This document shows positions 34,362 through 43,555 of a stretch of DNA of 64,000 bases, piece after piece; position 1 is the stretch's first letter; each line of letters opens with the position of its first letter. This stretch comes from an uncultured Pelagibacteraceae bacterium (GTDB taxonomy: Bacteria > Pseudomonadota > Alphaproteobacteria > Pelagibacterales > Pelagibacteraceae). The DNA is taken from positions 1 to 64,000 of the forward strand of contig CABXKF010000001.1 in the NCBI GenBank assembly GCA_902512765.1, given 5' to 3'. The notes under the pieces were generated by a model. That model ran no database searches. It saw only the letters and a list, made by a program, of their open reading frames with translations, and had not been told where the DNA came from. The translations under genes and the position numbers were made by a program.

Positions 34362-34829
34362 TTATTTTTTTAATTTATCAGTAATCACTAAATTATTACT
34401 TTCAAATTGATCTTTATTGGTTGCTATAAATTTATCCATAATATCTATTTTTTCTTGCTCAAACTCAGCAACTTTCCGTTTTTTAAGATCGATATATAAG
34501 GATAACATTTCAAGTGTAGCAGATAATTTTTTTGAAGATTTTTCAATCATTTCCATTTTAAAGTGTAATCTTTTTTTATCATGATCAAAAAAAGTTAGAT
34601 TAATTTCAACTTCATCTCCTAATTTAACTTCACTATTGTATGTTGTATGAGTTTCAACAACCATAGTGCTCATGTTAGTTGATTTAGCTGAGCTTTCCCC
34701 CATTTTAAATTTTTTTAAAATAATTTCCCAAATATCATCAAAAACCAAAACATAATATGCCATGTTCATGTGGTTATTGTAATCTATCCACTCTTTCTTA
34801 ATTATTTGGTCTGATATATGAACTGTCAT
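34362..34829 (-). CDS. Hotdog-fold acyl-CoA thioesterase-like protein
   Basis: This 155-residue single hotdog domain has the signature IDYNNHMNMAYYVLVFDD near residues 16-33 (Asn/Asp catalytic position in the NNHMN turn). It has the later beta-strand segment VKLGDEVEINLTFFDHDKKRLHF. Members hydrolyse acyl-CoA thioesters. The YNNHMN pattern also occurs in betainyl-CoA thioesterases of carnitine catabolism. It is convergent with the FadN-type gene, with no intervening base between the stops. Substrate unknown. Confidence 0.75.
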   Translation of the reverse strand: MTVHISDQIIKKEWIDYNNHMNMAYYVLVFDDIWEIILKKFKMGESSAKSTNMSTMVVETHTTYNSEVKLGDEVEINLTFFDHDKKRLHFKMEMIEKSSKKLSATLEMLSLYIDLKKRKVAEFEQEKIDIMDKFIATNKDQFESNNLVITDKLKK

Positions 34830-34883
34830 CTTAAAAATATATCATAAATTTATTATTAAATTAATAACAAGTAGATAATTATT

Positions 34884-35528
34884 TTATTTAAACATTCTTA
34901 CAGTATTAATAAAATCTGGTCTTAATATGTATTCTGATCGATGAGAGTATTTAATTTTTTCTAATACCTGAATTCCATAGATTACTTTTCCTATAGGAGT
35001 GTATTCACCCTCAAATAATGGTTCATCATCTAGTATTATAAAAAATTGACTATCCTCTGTATTATATTTTAGTGATCTTGCTAGACCGACACTGCCCTTA
35101 TCAAAATTAAATTCAGCATCTATTTCAGATTTAATAGTACCAAGACCAGATTTACCAGTTCCAATTTTTCCATAATCTATTTGATCTTTTTTGCCAAACT
35201 GAATATCTCCAGTTTGAACAAGTTTATCTTTGATAACTCTATGGAAAGCTACATTGTCATATGATTTTGAATTAATTAATTTTTTAAATCTTTCAACCCC
35301 GTTTGGAGATATTTCAGGATAAAGTTCAATGATAACATTTCCACACTCAACATTAAGCACAACAATATTATTTGGTTTTGAATAATTAATTTTTTGAGGA
35401 TCAAAATTTTTTACAAATAAACATTTGTTTTTGATTAAAATGGTAAAACTTAAAGCAAAAACCCCTAATAGTATTAGAAATATTAAAATTAATTTTTCAT
35501 GAAGTGAGGCTTTAACTTTTTCAATCAT
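34884..35528 (-). CDS. Membrane-anchored cyclophilin-type peptidyl-prolyl isomerase
   Basis: This 214-residue protein has a lone N-terminal hydrophobic helix (about residues 14-30) and then a cyclophilin domain: VVLNVECGNVIIELYPEISP, YDNVAFHRVIKDKLVQTGD (the FHR catalytic Arg), and SQFFIILDDEPLFEGEYTPIGKV. The helix is preceded by Lys and is not followed by an obvious cleavage site, so it is probably anchored in the inner membrane facing the periplasm. It would speed proline isomerisation in exported proteins. It ends the unit that starts with the HExxH protein at 36259, 2 bp upstream. Confidence 0.88.
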   Translation of the reverse strand: MIEKVKASLHEKLILIFLILLGVFALSFTILIKNKCLFVKNFDPQKINYSKPNNIVVLNVECGNVIIELYPEISPNGVERFKKLINSKSYDNVAFHRVIKDKLVQTGDIQFGKKDQIDYGKIGTGKSGLGTIKSEIDAEFNFDKGSVGLARSLKYNTEDSQFFIILDDEPLFEGEYTPIGKVIYGIQVLEKIKYSHRSEYILRPDFINTVRMFK

Positions 35529-35530
35529 AT

Positions 35531-36259
35531 CTAAAATACAAAAGTATTATCAATTTCATTCAATTTATCTTTGATAAATTTAATTTTTTTATTAAGAATT
35601 TTATCATCTAAATTTTTATAATTACCCATTATTAAGTGTGAATATACTTCTGCCATATCTTCAGATGGAATTGTCATTGAGTATTCAGTAAAAAAACCAT
35701 TAGTATTTTTATAAGTATCAAGTCCTATTTTTTTTGAACAAGTAGAACACTCTGCATATTTAAAATTTGGTTCATTAAATTTTTTCCATTCATTCTCATT
35801 AAATAAATTTTTAAAACCATCGTTTATAATATGAAACAGCTCATGGTGAATTACTCGTTCAAAATATTTTTCATTAAATTTTAGATCTATAATTAATGTT
35901 TTCATTACATGATCTGGAATTCCAGCTGTATTTATTCCTGAAATAGATAGGTTTTCACACATTACAATATATTTAAGATTAATTTTTTTTAGAAATTCTT
36001 TTGAATATCTGCTCAAATTTTTAGATATAGTTTGATATTTTTTATCGTAAGTTTTTTTGTCAGAATTAATGCAAGAAATGTTTTTCTGAACTCCAAGCCT
36101 AAAGGGTTTGGTTGCATAAAAATATTTCAGTTTATTGGCAGTTTTTAATTCATAGATTTCTAAATTTGGGATTTTGATTAGATTATAAATTGAATTAGAA
36201 TTTGCAGATGTTATTAAAAAAAATGATATTAAAAGTAGCTTAAAAATCCTCATATGCAT
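35531..36259 (-). CDS. Secreted HExxH putative zinc metallopeptidase
   Basis: This 242-residue protein has a signal peptide (hydrophobic residues 5-17, cleavage near SANS). A zincin motif HELFH is at residues 139-143 (His139, Glu140, His143). The later Cys pair in ECSTCSKK and Glu residues in the SEDMAEVYSHL segment could give a third ligand, as in peptidases with a downstream Glu. I cannot name the family. The peptidase call rests on the motif and on the signal peptide. It overlaps neither neighbour and shares a 2-bp junction with the cyclophilin gene. The ATG at 36259 and a second ATG 6 bases later are both plausible. Confidence 0.7.
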   Translation of the reverse strand: MHMRIFKLLLISFFLITSANSNSIYNLIKIPNLEIYELKTANKLKYFYATKPFRLGVQKNISCINSDKKTYDKKYQTISKNLSRYSKEFLKKINLKYIVMCENLSISGINTAGIPDHVMKTLIIDLKFNEKYFERVIHHELFHIINDGFKNLFNENEWKKFNEPNFKYAECSTCSKKIGLDTYKNTNGFFTEYSMTIPSEDMAEVYSHLIMGNYKNLDDKILNKKIKFIKDKLNEIDNTFVF

Positions 36260-36309
36260 AATTTAGATGATATTCGATTTAAAAAGAATGTGGTACATTT
36301 TGTTTATAA

Positions 36310-37269
36310 ATGAAAAAAGAACGTAATAAAAATCCAGTTCAGCCTGTTAGTGGAACAAAGGTCCCAAGATTTGCTGGCCCATCAACTTTTGCAAGATTGC
36401 CAGAATTAAGAGATGTTGAAAGTTGTGATGTTGCAATTGTAGGAGTACCATTTGATGCTGGCACGAGTTATAGACCAGGCGCAAGATTTGGCCCACAAAG
36501 TATTCGACAAGCCTCGAGACATTTAAGAACTAACTATCATCCCAGTTATGATGTGGAACCCTTTAAAGTTCAGCAAGTAGCAGATGCAGGTGACATTACT
36601 TGCAACCCTTTTAGTATCGATGAAGCCATAAAACAAATTGAAGTGGGTGCCACAGATTTATTAAATAAAGTAGGTGGTATAATTAGTTTAGGCGGTGATC
36701 ACACAATAGCAGTACCACTTCTTAGAGCGATTAATAAAAAATGTAATGGACCAGTTGCATTAGTACATTTTGATGCTCATCTAGATACTTGGGACACTTA
36801 TTTTGGAGCGCCTTACACTCATGGAACTCCTTTTAGAAGAGCGAGAGAAGAAGGTTTATTTTTAGATGATGCATCGATGCATGTGGGTATTAGAGGCCCT
36901 TTATATAGTAGAGATGATATTAAAAATGATGAAAGTTTTGGATTTAAGATAATTCATTGTGATGAATTTCAAACTGAGGGAACAGATAAAATTGCAGAGC
37001 GAATTAAAAAGAGAGTAGGTGATAATCCTTTATATTTATCAATAGATATTGATGTACTTGATCCAGCTTTTGCACCAGGCACAGGAACACCAGAGATTGC
37101 TGGAATGACCACAAGAGAGATGGTTAATGTTTTAAGAGGCCTTTCAGGATTAAACTTAGTTTCTGCTGATGTGGTAGAAGTCTCACCAGCATACGATCAT
37201 GCTGAAGTTACATCATTGGCGGCTGCAACAATTGTTTACGAATTAACAAATCTATTTGCAAAATCATAA
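36310..37269 (+). CDS. speB: Agmatinase / ureohydrolase-family protein (SpeB-like)
   Basis: This is a 319-residue ureohydrolase. The Mn-binding motifs are GGDHTIAVPLL, HFDAHLDTWDTY and YLSIDIDVLDPAFAPGTGTPE. It removes urea from a guanidino compound, with agmatine to putrescine as the family reference reaction. Relatives act on guanidinobutyrate, guanidinopropionate or guanidine. It lies 20 bp upstream of an aldehyde dehydrogenase and a few kb after a polyamine-type ABC system, which favours polyamine or guanidine metabolism. No arginine decarboxylase gene is in the window. Confidence 0.88.
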   Translation: MKKERNKNPVQPVSGTKVPRFAGPSTFARLPELRDVESCDVAIVGVPFDAGTSYRPGARFGPQSIRQASRHLRTNYHPSYDVEPFKVQQVADAGDITCNPFSIDEAIKQIEVGATDLLNKVGGIISLGGDHTIAVPLLRAINKKCNGPVALVHFDAHLDTWDTYFGAPYTHGTPFRRAREEGLFLDDASMHVGIRGPLYSRDDIKNDESFGFKIIHCDEFQTEGTDKIAERIKKRVGDNPLYLSIDIDVLDPAFAPGTGTPEIAGMTTREMVNVLRGLSGLNLVSADVVEVSPAYDHAEVTSLAAATIVYELTNLFAKS

Positions 37270-37289
37270 AGAAAGGATAGTTTCTCAAA

Positions 37290-38726
37290 ATGCTAGATAA
37301 GAAAAAATTTTATATAAATGGTGAATGGGTTTCTCCAAAAAAACCTAACGAGATAAAAGTAATAGATCCTTCAACAGAAGAAGAATGTGCAATAATATCT
37401 TTAGGTGGAGTTGAGGATGTTAATGATGCGGTAAGTGCAGCAAAAAAAGCGTTTGAGACTTGGGCGTTTTCCTCAAAAGAAGAAAGATTAAAATATCTAG
37501 AAGCTTTGTACGATGTGTATAAAAAGAGATGGGCAGATATGGCTCAAGCAATTTCTCTTGAAATGGGAGCACCAATAGATTTTTCAACTCAGCTTCAAGC
37601 CGGTACAGGGGCAAGTCATATCAAAACATTTATTAAGGTATTAAAAGAATATAATTTTGAAGAAAATCTTGGAGAACATGCACCTAACTGTAAGATTTTA
37701 CATGAACCAAAAGGTGTTTGTGCGCTAATTACTCCATGGAATTGGCCAATGAACCAAACATGTTTAAAAGTAATTCCTGCAATAGCGAGCGGATGTACTA
37801 TGGTTCTTAAACCATCTGAAATTTCACCTCTATCTTCTATAATATTAGCTGAAATGATAGATGAAATTAAATTACCAAAAGGTGTGTTTAATTTAGTAAA
37901 TGGGGATGGAGCAGTTACAGGTAATACTTTAACAAGTCATCCAGATGTAGATATGATTTCTTTTACTGGATCTACTAGAGCTGGAGCTTTAATTTCTGAA
38001 AACGCATCAAAAGATTTTAAGAGAGTAAGTCTAGAGCTTGGAGGAAAAGGGGCAAATATTATTTTTAAAGACGCAGATGCTGAAGCAGTAGAGAGAGGAG
38101 CTTTAAGATGCTTTAGAAATACAGGTCAATCTTGTAATGCACCAACAAGAATGCTAGTTGAAAAATCAATGTATGATGAGGCAGTTGAGAGAGTTAAAAA
38201 TTTTGCTAATTCAATGAAAGTTGATGTTGCAACAAAAGAAGGAGATCACATTGGACCTGTGGTTTCTAAAACTCAGTTTGATAAAATTCAATCATTAATC
38301 CAAGTTGGAATTGATGAAGGGGCAAAACTAGTTGCGGGTGGAACAGGTAAGCCAGATGGTTTAGATAAAGGATACTTTGTTAAACCTACAGCTTTTGCGG
38401 ATGTTAATAATCAAATGCAAATTGCAAGAACTGAAATTTTTGGACCAGTGCTATCTATTATTCCTTTTGAAACAGAGGAAGAAGCAATAACAATAGCAAA
38501 TGACACTCCGTACGGACTTTTAAATTTTATACAAACTCAAGATAAAGAAAAAGCTAATCGTGTGGCTAAAAAATTAAGATCAGGAATGGTTGATATTAAT
38601 GGTGCAGGTCCTGCACCTGACGCACCTTTTGGTGGTTATAAACATTCTGGGATCGGTCGAGAAGCTGGAAAATATGGTCTTGAAGAATTTCTTGAAGTTA
38701 AATCAGTTAGTGGTTGGAGCGATTAA
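37290..38726 (+). CDS. Aldehyde dehydrogenase (co-transcribed with speB)
   Basis: This 478-residue ALDH has LITPWNWPMNQTCLKVIPAIA (NAD and substrate region), SLELGGKGANIIF, and the catalytic Cys in RNTGQSCNAPTR. It has the late block TEIFGPVLSIIPFETEEEA. It oxidises an aldehyde such as aminobutyraldehyde or guanidinobutyraldehyde. That fits the neighbouring ureohydrolase but is not proven. It follows speB by 20 bp. Its stop overlaps the stop of argE on the other strand by four bases. Confidence 0.88.
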   Translation: MLDKKKFYINGEWVSPKKPNEIKVIDPSTEEECAIISLGGVEDVNDAVSAAKKAFETWAFSSKEERLKYLEALYDVYKKRWADMAQAISLEMGAPIDFSTQLQAGTGASHIKTFIKVLKEYNFEENLGEHAPNCKILHEPKGVCALITPWNWPMNQTCLKVIPAIASGCTMVLKPSEISPLSSIILAEMIDEIKLPKGVFNLVNGDGAVTGNTLTSHPDVDMISFTGSTRAGALISENASKDFKRVSLELGGKGANIIFKDADAEAVERGALRCFRNTGQSCNAPTRMLVEKSMYDEAVERVKNFANSMKVDVATKEGDHIGPVVSKTQFDKIQSLIQVGIDEGAKLVAGGTGKPDGLDKGYFVKPTAFADVNNQMQIARTEIFGPVLSIIPFETEEEAITIANDTPYGLLNFIQTQDKEKANRVAKKLRSGMVDINGAGPAPDAPFGGYKHSGIGREAGKYGLEEFLEVKSVSGWSD

Positions 38727-39913
38727 TTAGGAATAGAATTTTTTTTTATCCCATCCAATAAATCTAAACACTTTTTAAGCTCATCTAGAACGATAAACTC
38801 ATCAATTTTATGAGCTTGTTCTATTGATCCAGGACCACAGACCACCGTACTAATTCCAATTTCTTGAAATAAACCTGCCTCAGTTCCAAATGATACAACT
38901 TGTCTAGAATTATCACCAGTCAGACTTGAGATTAATTCACAGGCATCTGATTTATCCTCTCTATCAAATCCAACTATTTCACCAATAATATTTTTTTCAA
39001 TTGAAGCATTAGTAAAAATTTTTTTCATATCTGGGAGCAAGACTTCATTTGCATATTTGTCTATTTCTTGATTTAAAAATACACCGTCTTCTTTTACAAC
39101 AGGTCTTGTTTCCCAATTAACATGACACTTATCAGCTATTACATTATGAGCTATCCCACCAAAGATGCCACCGATAGAAAGAGTAGAATGGGGTGGATCA
39201 AAAATAGAGTCTTTTGGTGCTCTTTCTCTAAGTTTTTCTCTTAATTCAATTAATTTATTTACATATCTTGAAGCATACTCAACAGCGCTTACCCCTTTGT
39301 GGGGAGCTGAACTATGACCTGCTAAACCTTTAAAGTAAGTTGTGTATTCATAACAACCTTTATGAGCATCAATGATTTTCATATTGGTTGGTTCACCAAT
39401 AATACAAATGCCATCTTTAATATTTCTTTTTTTTAATTCTTCAATTAATATTGGGGCTCCCTGACACGCGGTCTCCTCATCAAAGGTAAAAGAAAAATGG
39501 ATGTCTCGGTTTAAATTTGATTTAGAAAAAATAGGAGCATAAGCTAAAGCGCAAGCAATAAATCCTTTCATATCACATGAGCCTCTTCCATATAATTTGT
39601 CTCCCTTAACTGTAGCTGTAAAAGGATCAGAGCTCCAACCTTTCGAAACAGGTACAACATCTGTATGGCCTGATAAAATTATTGATTTTTTTGTGTTAGA
39701 ATTCTTAGATTTAAGTGTCGCAAATAGATTTACTCTTTTTTTTTCATCATCATATGTTCTAAAAGAAGTTGCACCAAGTTTTTTTAAAATATTATCACAG
39801 TAGTCAATTAAAGAACTATTATCTTCTCCTGAAATAGTTTTAAAACCTATTAAGTCTGTTAAAATTTTAACTGAATTATCAAATAATAGCTTTGAATTAT
39901 TTTCTGTACTCAT
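38723..39913 (-). CDS. argE: Acetylornithine deacetylase ArgE (M20 family)
   Basis: This is a 396-residue M20 metallohydrolase. The two-zinc site residues are visible in LSGHTDVVPVSKGW (His), YGRGSCDMKGFIAC (bridging Asp), and FTFDEETACQGAP (catalytic and binding Glu pair). The GAGHSSAPHKGVSAVEY-type dimerisation block is present as LAGHSSAPHKG. It hydrolyses N-acetyl groups from acetylornithine. A succinyl-diaminopimelate desuccinylase or another M20 enzyme is possible but less likely given the length and order. The ATG at 39913 is separated by 27 bp from the divergent CsaA-like gene. Confidence 0.88.
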   Translation of the reverse strand: MSTENNSKLLFDNSVKILTDLIGFKTISGEDNSSLIDYCDNILKKLGATSFRTYDDEKKRVNLFATLKSKNSNTKKSIILSGHTDVVPVSKGWSSDPFTATVKGDKLYGRGSCDMKGFIACALAYAPIFSKSNLNRDIHFSFTFDEETACQGAPILIEELKKRNIKDGICIIGEPTNMKIIDAHKGCYEYTTYFKGLAGHSSAPHKGVSAVEYASRYVNKLIELREKLRERAPKDSIFDPPHSTLSIGGIFGGIAHNVIADKCHVNWETRPVVKEDGVFLNQEIDKYANEVLLPDMKKIFTNASIEKNIIGEIVGFDREDKSDACELISSLTGDNSRQVVSFGTEAGLFQEIGISTVVCGPGSIEQAHKIDEFIVLDELKKCLDLLDGIKKNSIPN

Positions 39914-39940
39914 ATTTAGGTTCTATTATATATTAAATAT

Positions 39941-40282
39941 ATGAAAGAACAAATTACCTTTGATGACTTTGACAAAATAGACATTCGTGTAGGAACTGTC
40001 ATTTCAGTTAAAAAAAATGAAAAAGCTAGAAAACCATCTTTAGTAGTTGAGGTTGATTTTGGACACGAAATAGGAATTAAGCAATCTTCAGCTCAAATTA
40101 CCCATTATTACAATGAAGAAAATCTAAAAGGCAAACAAGTAATTGGTGTTTGTAATTTTGCTGAAAAAAATATTGCAGGCGTGGTATCTCAAGTGCTTAT
40201 TTTAGGATCAATAGACAAAGAAGGAAAAGTAATTTTAGTTCATCCGTCTCAAAAATCTGAGAACGGTCTACCTATAGCATAA
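39941..40282 (+). CDS. csaA: CsaA-like tRNA-binding domain protein
   Basis: This 113-residue OB-fold protein has the FDDFDKIDIRVGTVISVKKNEKARKPS opening (shared here in part), LVVEVDFGHEIGIKQSSAQIT and VIGVCNFAEKNIAGVVSQVLILG. These match CsaA/EMAP-II type tRNA-binding domains. CsaA is a chaperone-like protein that binds protein-secretion substrates or tRNA. Length matches CsaA (about 110). It lies 2 bp upstream of a LysE-family gene. Confidence 0.85.
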   Translation: MKEQITFDDFDKIDIRVGTVISVKKNEKARKPSLVVEVDFGHEIGIKQSSAQITHYYNEENLKGKQVIGVCNFAEKNIAGVVSQVLILGSIDKEGKVILVHPSQKSENGLPIA

Positions 40283-40284
40283 GA

Positions 40285-40875
40285 ATGCATCCAGAAATTC
40301 TATCACTTTCTTTGTTTATGTTTGTAACTAGTTGTTCGCCTGGTCCCAATAATGTTGTTGCATCTCATTCTGGATTTAATCACGGAATAAAAAAATCAGT
40401 TCCATTAATGCTGGGCGTTATATTTGGGTTTACAACGATGTTGGCAATAGTTAATTTTGGATTAATTAATATTTTCAATATATATCCAATTATACAAAAA
40501 ATTTTAATTGGAACGGGAACAATTTTTTTAATTTATCTTGCATATAAAATTTCATTTTCAAAATCATCTGACAAAAAAAATAATCTTGAACCTGTTAGTT
40601 TTGTTGAAACTTTTTTTTATCAATTTTTAAATCCAAAAGGTGTGATTGTTGCTGTAATAGCAGCATCAACCTATACAGAATCAGGAATTAATTTTATTAA
40701 ATATTCATTATGGATGTTAGGAGTTGCTTTTTTATTTGCAATCATAAGCATTATTTTTTGGACTGTTTTAGGTAAATTTATGAGGAAATTCGCGACAAAT
40801 GAGAAATTTATTAAATGGTTTAATTATGTTATGTCAACGCTCCTAATAAGTTGTATAGCAACTTTTTATTACTAA
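40285..40875 (+). CDS. LysE/RhtB-family translocator (second)
   Basis: This is a 196-residue membrane protein with about six hydrophobic helices and the LysE-family motif MFVTSCSPGPNNVVASHSGFNHG, where SPGPN matches the usual TPGPN. The mid-protein FVETFFYQFLNPKGVIVAV is the family's NPK segment. It probably exports an amino acid or analogue. It starts 2 bp after the CsaA-like gene and ends shortly before acnA. Unlike the LysE protein at 6311, it retains the SPGPN motif. Confidence 0.85.
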   Translation: MHPEILSLSLFMFVTSCSPGPNNVVASHSGFNHGIKKSVPLMLGVIFGFTTMLAIVNFGLINIFNIYPIIQKILIGTGTIFLIYLAYKISFSKSSDKKNNLEPVSFVETFFYQFLNPKGVIVAVIAASTYTESGINFIKYSLWMLGVAFLFAIISIIFWTVLGKFMRKFATNEKFIKWFNYVMSTLLISCIATFYY

Positions 40876-40882
40876 AGAAATT

Positions 40883-43553
40883 ATGAAACCAGGAACAAAA
40901 AAATTCTTACAAATCTCTTGCTGATATATCAATCAGTGACAAAAACTATAAATATTATTCACTTAAAAAAGCTGAAGAAAATGGTCTTGAAGGTATTTCG
41001 AAATTACCAAAATCTTTAAAGGTTCTTTTAGAAAATTTATTAAGATATGAGGATGATTTATCTGTAAATAAAAATCAAATTAATTCAATTAAAGAGTGGT
41101 TAAAATCAAAAAAATCAAATACTGAAATTGCATACCGACCAGCTAGAGTTTTACTTCAAGATTATACAGGTATTCCTGCTGTTGCTGATTTAGCTGCTAT
41201 GAGAGAAGCAGTAAAAGATAAAAATAAAGATCCAAATACTATTAATCCATTATCTGCGGTAGACCTTGTAATTGATCACTCTGTTCAAGTAGATCAGTCT
41301 GCTAAATCAGATTCTTTTGAAAATAATGTTGATATAGAATTTGAAAGAAATGGAGAAAGATATTCTTTTTTAAAATGGGGCCAACAAGCATTTAATAACT
41401 TTAGAATAGTTCCACCAGGAACTGGTATTTGTCATCAGGTAAATTTAGAATATTTATCTAAAGTAGTTTGGTCTGAAGAGTTCCAAGGAGATAAGTATTT
41501 ATTTCCAGATACTTTAGTTGGCACTGATAGTCATACTACCATGGTCAATGGATTGTCTGTACTGGGTTGGGGCGTCGGAGGGATTGAGGCTGAAGCAGGA
41601 ATGTTAGGTCAGCCAATTTCTATGTTAATTCCTGAGGTAATAGGCTTCGAAGTTAAAAACAAAATGCCCGAAGGAACAACAGCAACTGATTTAGTTTTAA
41701 CAGTAGTTAAAATGTTAAGAGACAAAGGTGTAGTTGGAAAATTTGTAGAATTTTATGGAGAGGGTTTAAAAAATTTAACTCTTGCTGATAGAGCAACGAT
41801 TGCGAACATGGCTCCAGAGTATGGTGCAACATGTGGCTTTTTTCCAATCGATGATGAAACATTAAAATATTTAAAATTTTCTGGACGAGATCAGCACACA
41901 GTCGATGTAGTTGAGCAATATGCAAAAGAACAAGGTTTATGGGCAAGTGATGAAATAGAATTTACAGATACAATCTCATTAGACATGTCTACAGTAGTTC
42001 CAACAATTTCTGGACCTAAAAGACCCCAAGATAAAGTGTTGTTAACTGATGCACCCAATTCATTTAAAAAAGTTCTAGAAGATGCAACAAATAAAAAAGA
42101 TCATTCTATTTCTAAAGTTTCTAATACTGATTATGAAATTAAAGATGGTTCAATTTTAATTGCAGCAATAACTTCATGTACCAATACTTCAAACCCAAAT
42201 GTTTTAATTGGTGCTGGATTACTTGCCAAGAAGGCTGTTGAATTAGGACTTGAAGTAAAACCCTGGGTTAAAACTTCTTTAGCACCGGGTTCTCAAGTAG
42301 TAACTGATTACTTAGCAAAAGCTGGATTGAACACTTATTTAGACAAGCTAGGCTTTAATCTCGTAGGCTATGGCTGCACAACTTGTATTGGTAACTCAGG
42401 TCCATTACCTGAAAATATAGTGGATGCGATCCAAAAGGAAAATATTTACTCAGTTTCTGTTTTATCTGGAAATAGAAATTTTGAAGGAAGAATTTCTCCT
42501 CACATCAAGGCTAATTATTTAGCATCTCCTCCATTGGTTGTTGCTTACGCAATTGCTGGTCATATGGAAGTTGATTTATATAAGGATGCACTTGGTAAAG
42601 ATAAAGAAGGTAATGATGTTTACTTAAAAGATATCTGGCCATCAAATAAAGAAATTGAAGATACTTTAAAACACTCGTTAAACGCAGAAATGTTTATTCA
42701 AAGATATTCAAATGTTTCAGAAGGACCTAGTCAATGGCAAAAAATTAAAACAGAAGAAAGTAGTATTTACAGCTGGGATGAGGGATCAACTTATGTAAAA
42801 AAACCTCCTTTCTTTGACAATTTACCAGACGAGCCTGAAGGATTTAAAGAAATCAAAGACGCAAGACCATTATTGATTTTAGGAGATATGGTTACAACGG
42901 ATCATATTTCACCTGCAGGAAACATCCAAAAAGAAAGTCCAACTGGAGAATATTTTATGGAACACCAAATTCTTCCAAAAGATTATAACTCTTATGGATC
43001 AAGAAGAGGAAATCATGAAGTAATGATGAGAGGCACTTTCGCAAATATTAGAATTAGAAATGAAATGGCACCGGGAACCGAAGGTGGTTTTACAAAAATT
43101 TATCCAGAAGAAAAAGTATTACCTGTTTATGATGCGGTTGTTGAGTATAAAAAAAGAGGCACAGATTTAGTTGTAATAGGTGGTAAAGAGTATGGAACTG
43201 GTTCTTCAAGAGACTGGGCTGCAAAAGGAACAAAATTATTAGGTGTTAAGGCAGTTATTGCTGAAAGCTTTGAGCGTATTCATAGATCAAATTTAATAGG
43301 CATGGGAATTTTACCCCTACAATTTACGAATGATATAAATAGAAAAAATTTAGATCTAACTGGATCAGAATTAATAAGCGTTCTTGATGTTGAAAAAGGT
43401 ATCAATCCATCTGATGAAGTGACAGTTGAGATAAAATATGCTTCAGGAGATATCAAAAAAGTTAAAACATTATGCAGAATTGATACTAAAAATGAATTAG
43501 AATATTATAAAAATGGAGGCATACTCCAATATGTTTTAAGGAACATGATTTAA
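40883..43553 (+). CDS. acnA: Aconitate hydratase A (acnA), start region apparently frameshifted
   Basis: Aconitase catalyses citrate to isocitrate in the TCA cycle. The frame from 40887 encodes the expected family N-terminus (from about 40920: LADISI, then ENGLEGISKLPKSLKVLLEN, and EIAYRPARVLLQDYTGIP). It continues to the motifs SCTNTSNPNV, GCTTCIGNSGP (4Fe-4S Cys) and GTGSSRDWAAKG, and ends at 43553. The full frame gives about 889 codons, as usual for AcnA. There is no in-frame ATG before 41199, which would remove about 100 conserved residues. The only good ATG (40883, reading ATGAAACCAGG) is out of frame by one base, and its own frame stops after 13 codons. Removing one A from the ATGAAACC run would give ATGAACCAG, encoding Met-Asn-Gln in frame. 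This is most likely a one-base indel in the assembly or a genuine mutation. Confidence 0.8.
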
Positions 43554-43555
43554 TT

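Noticed and set aside
40883..40924. A 13-codon peptide from ATG 40883 as a leader peptide
   Set aside because: It has no regulatory features (no runs of a control codon, no hairpins), and the insertion explanation is simpler.
41199..43553. Reading acnA as starting at the first in-frame ATG (41199)
   Set aside because: This would drop about 100 conserved residues whose coding sequence is plainly present upstream in the same frame. The start problem is a local one-base shift.
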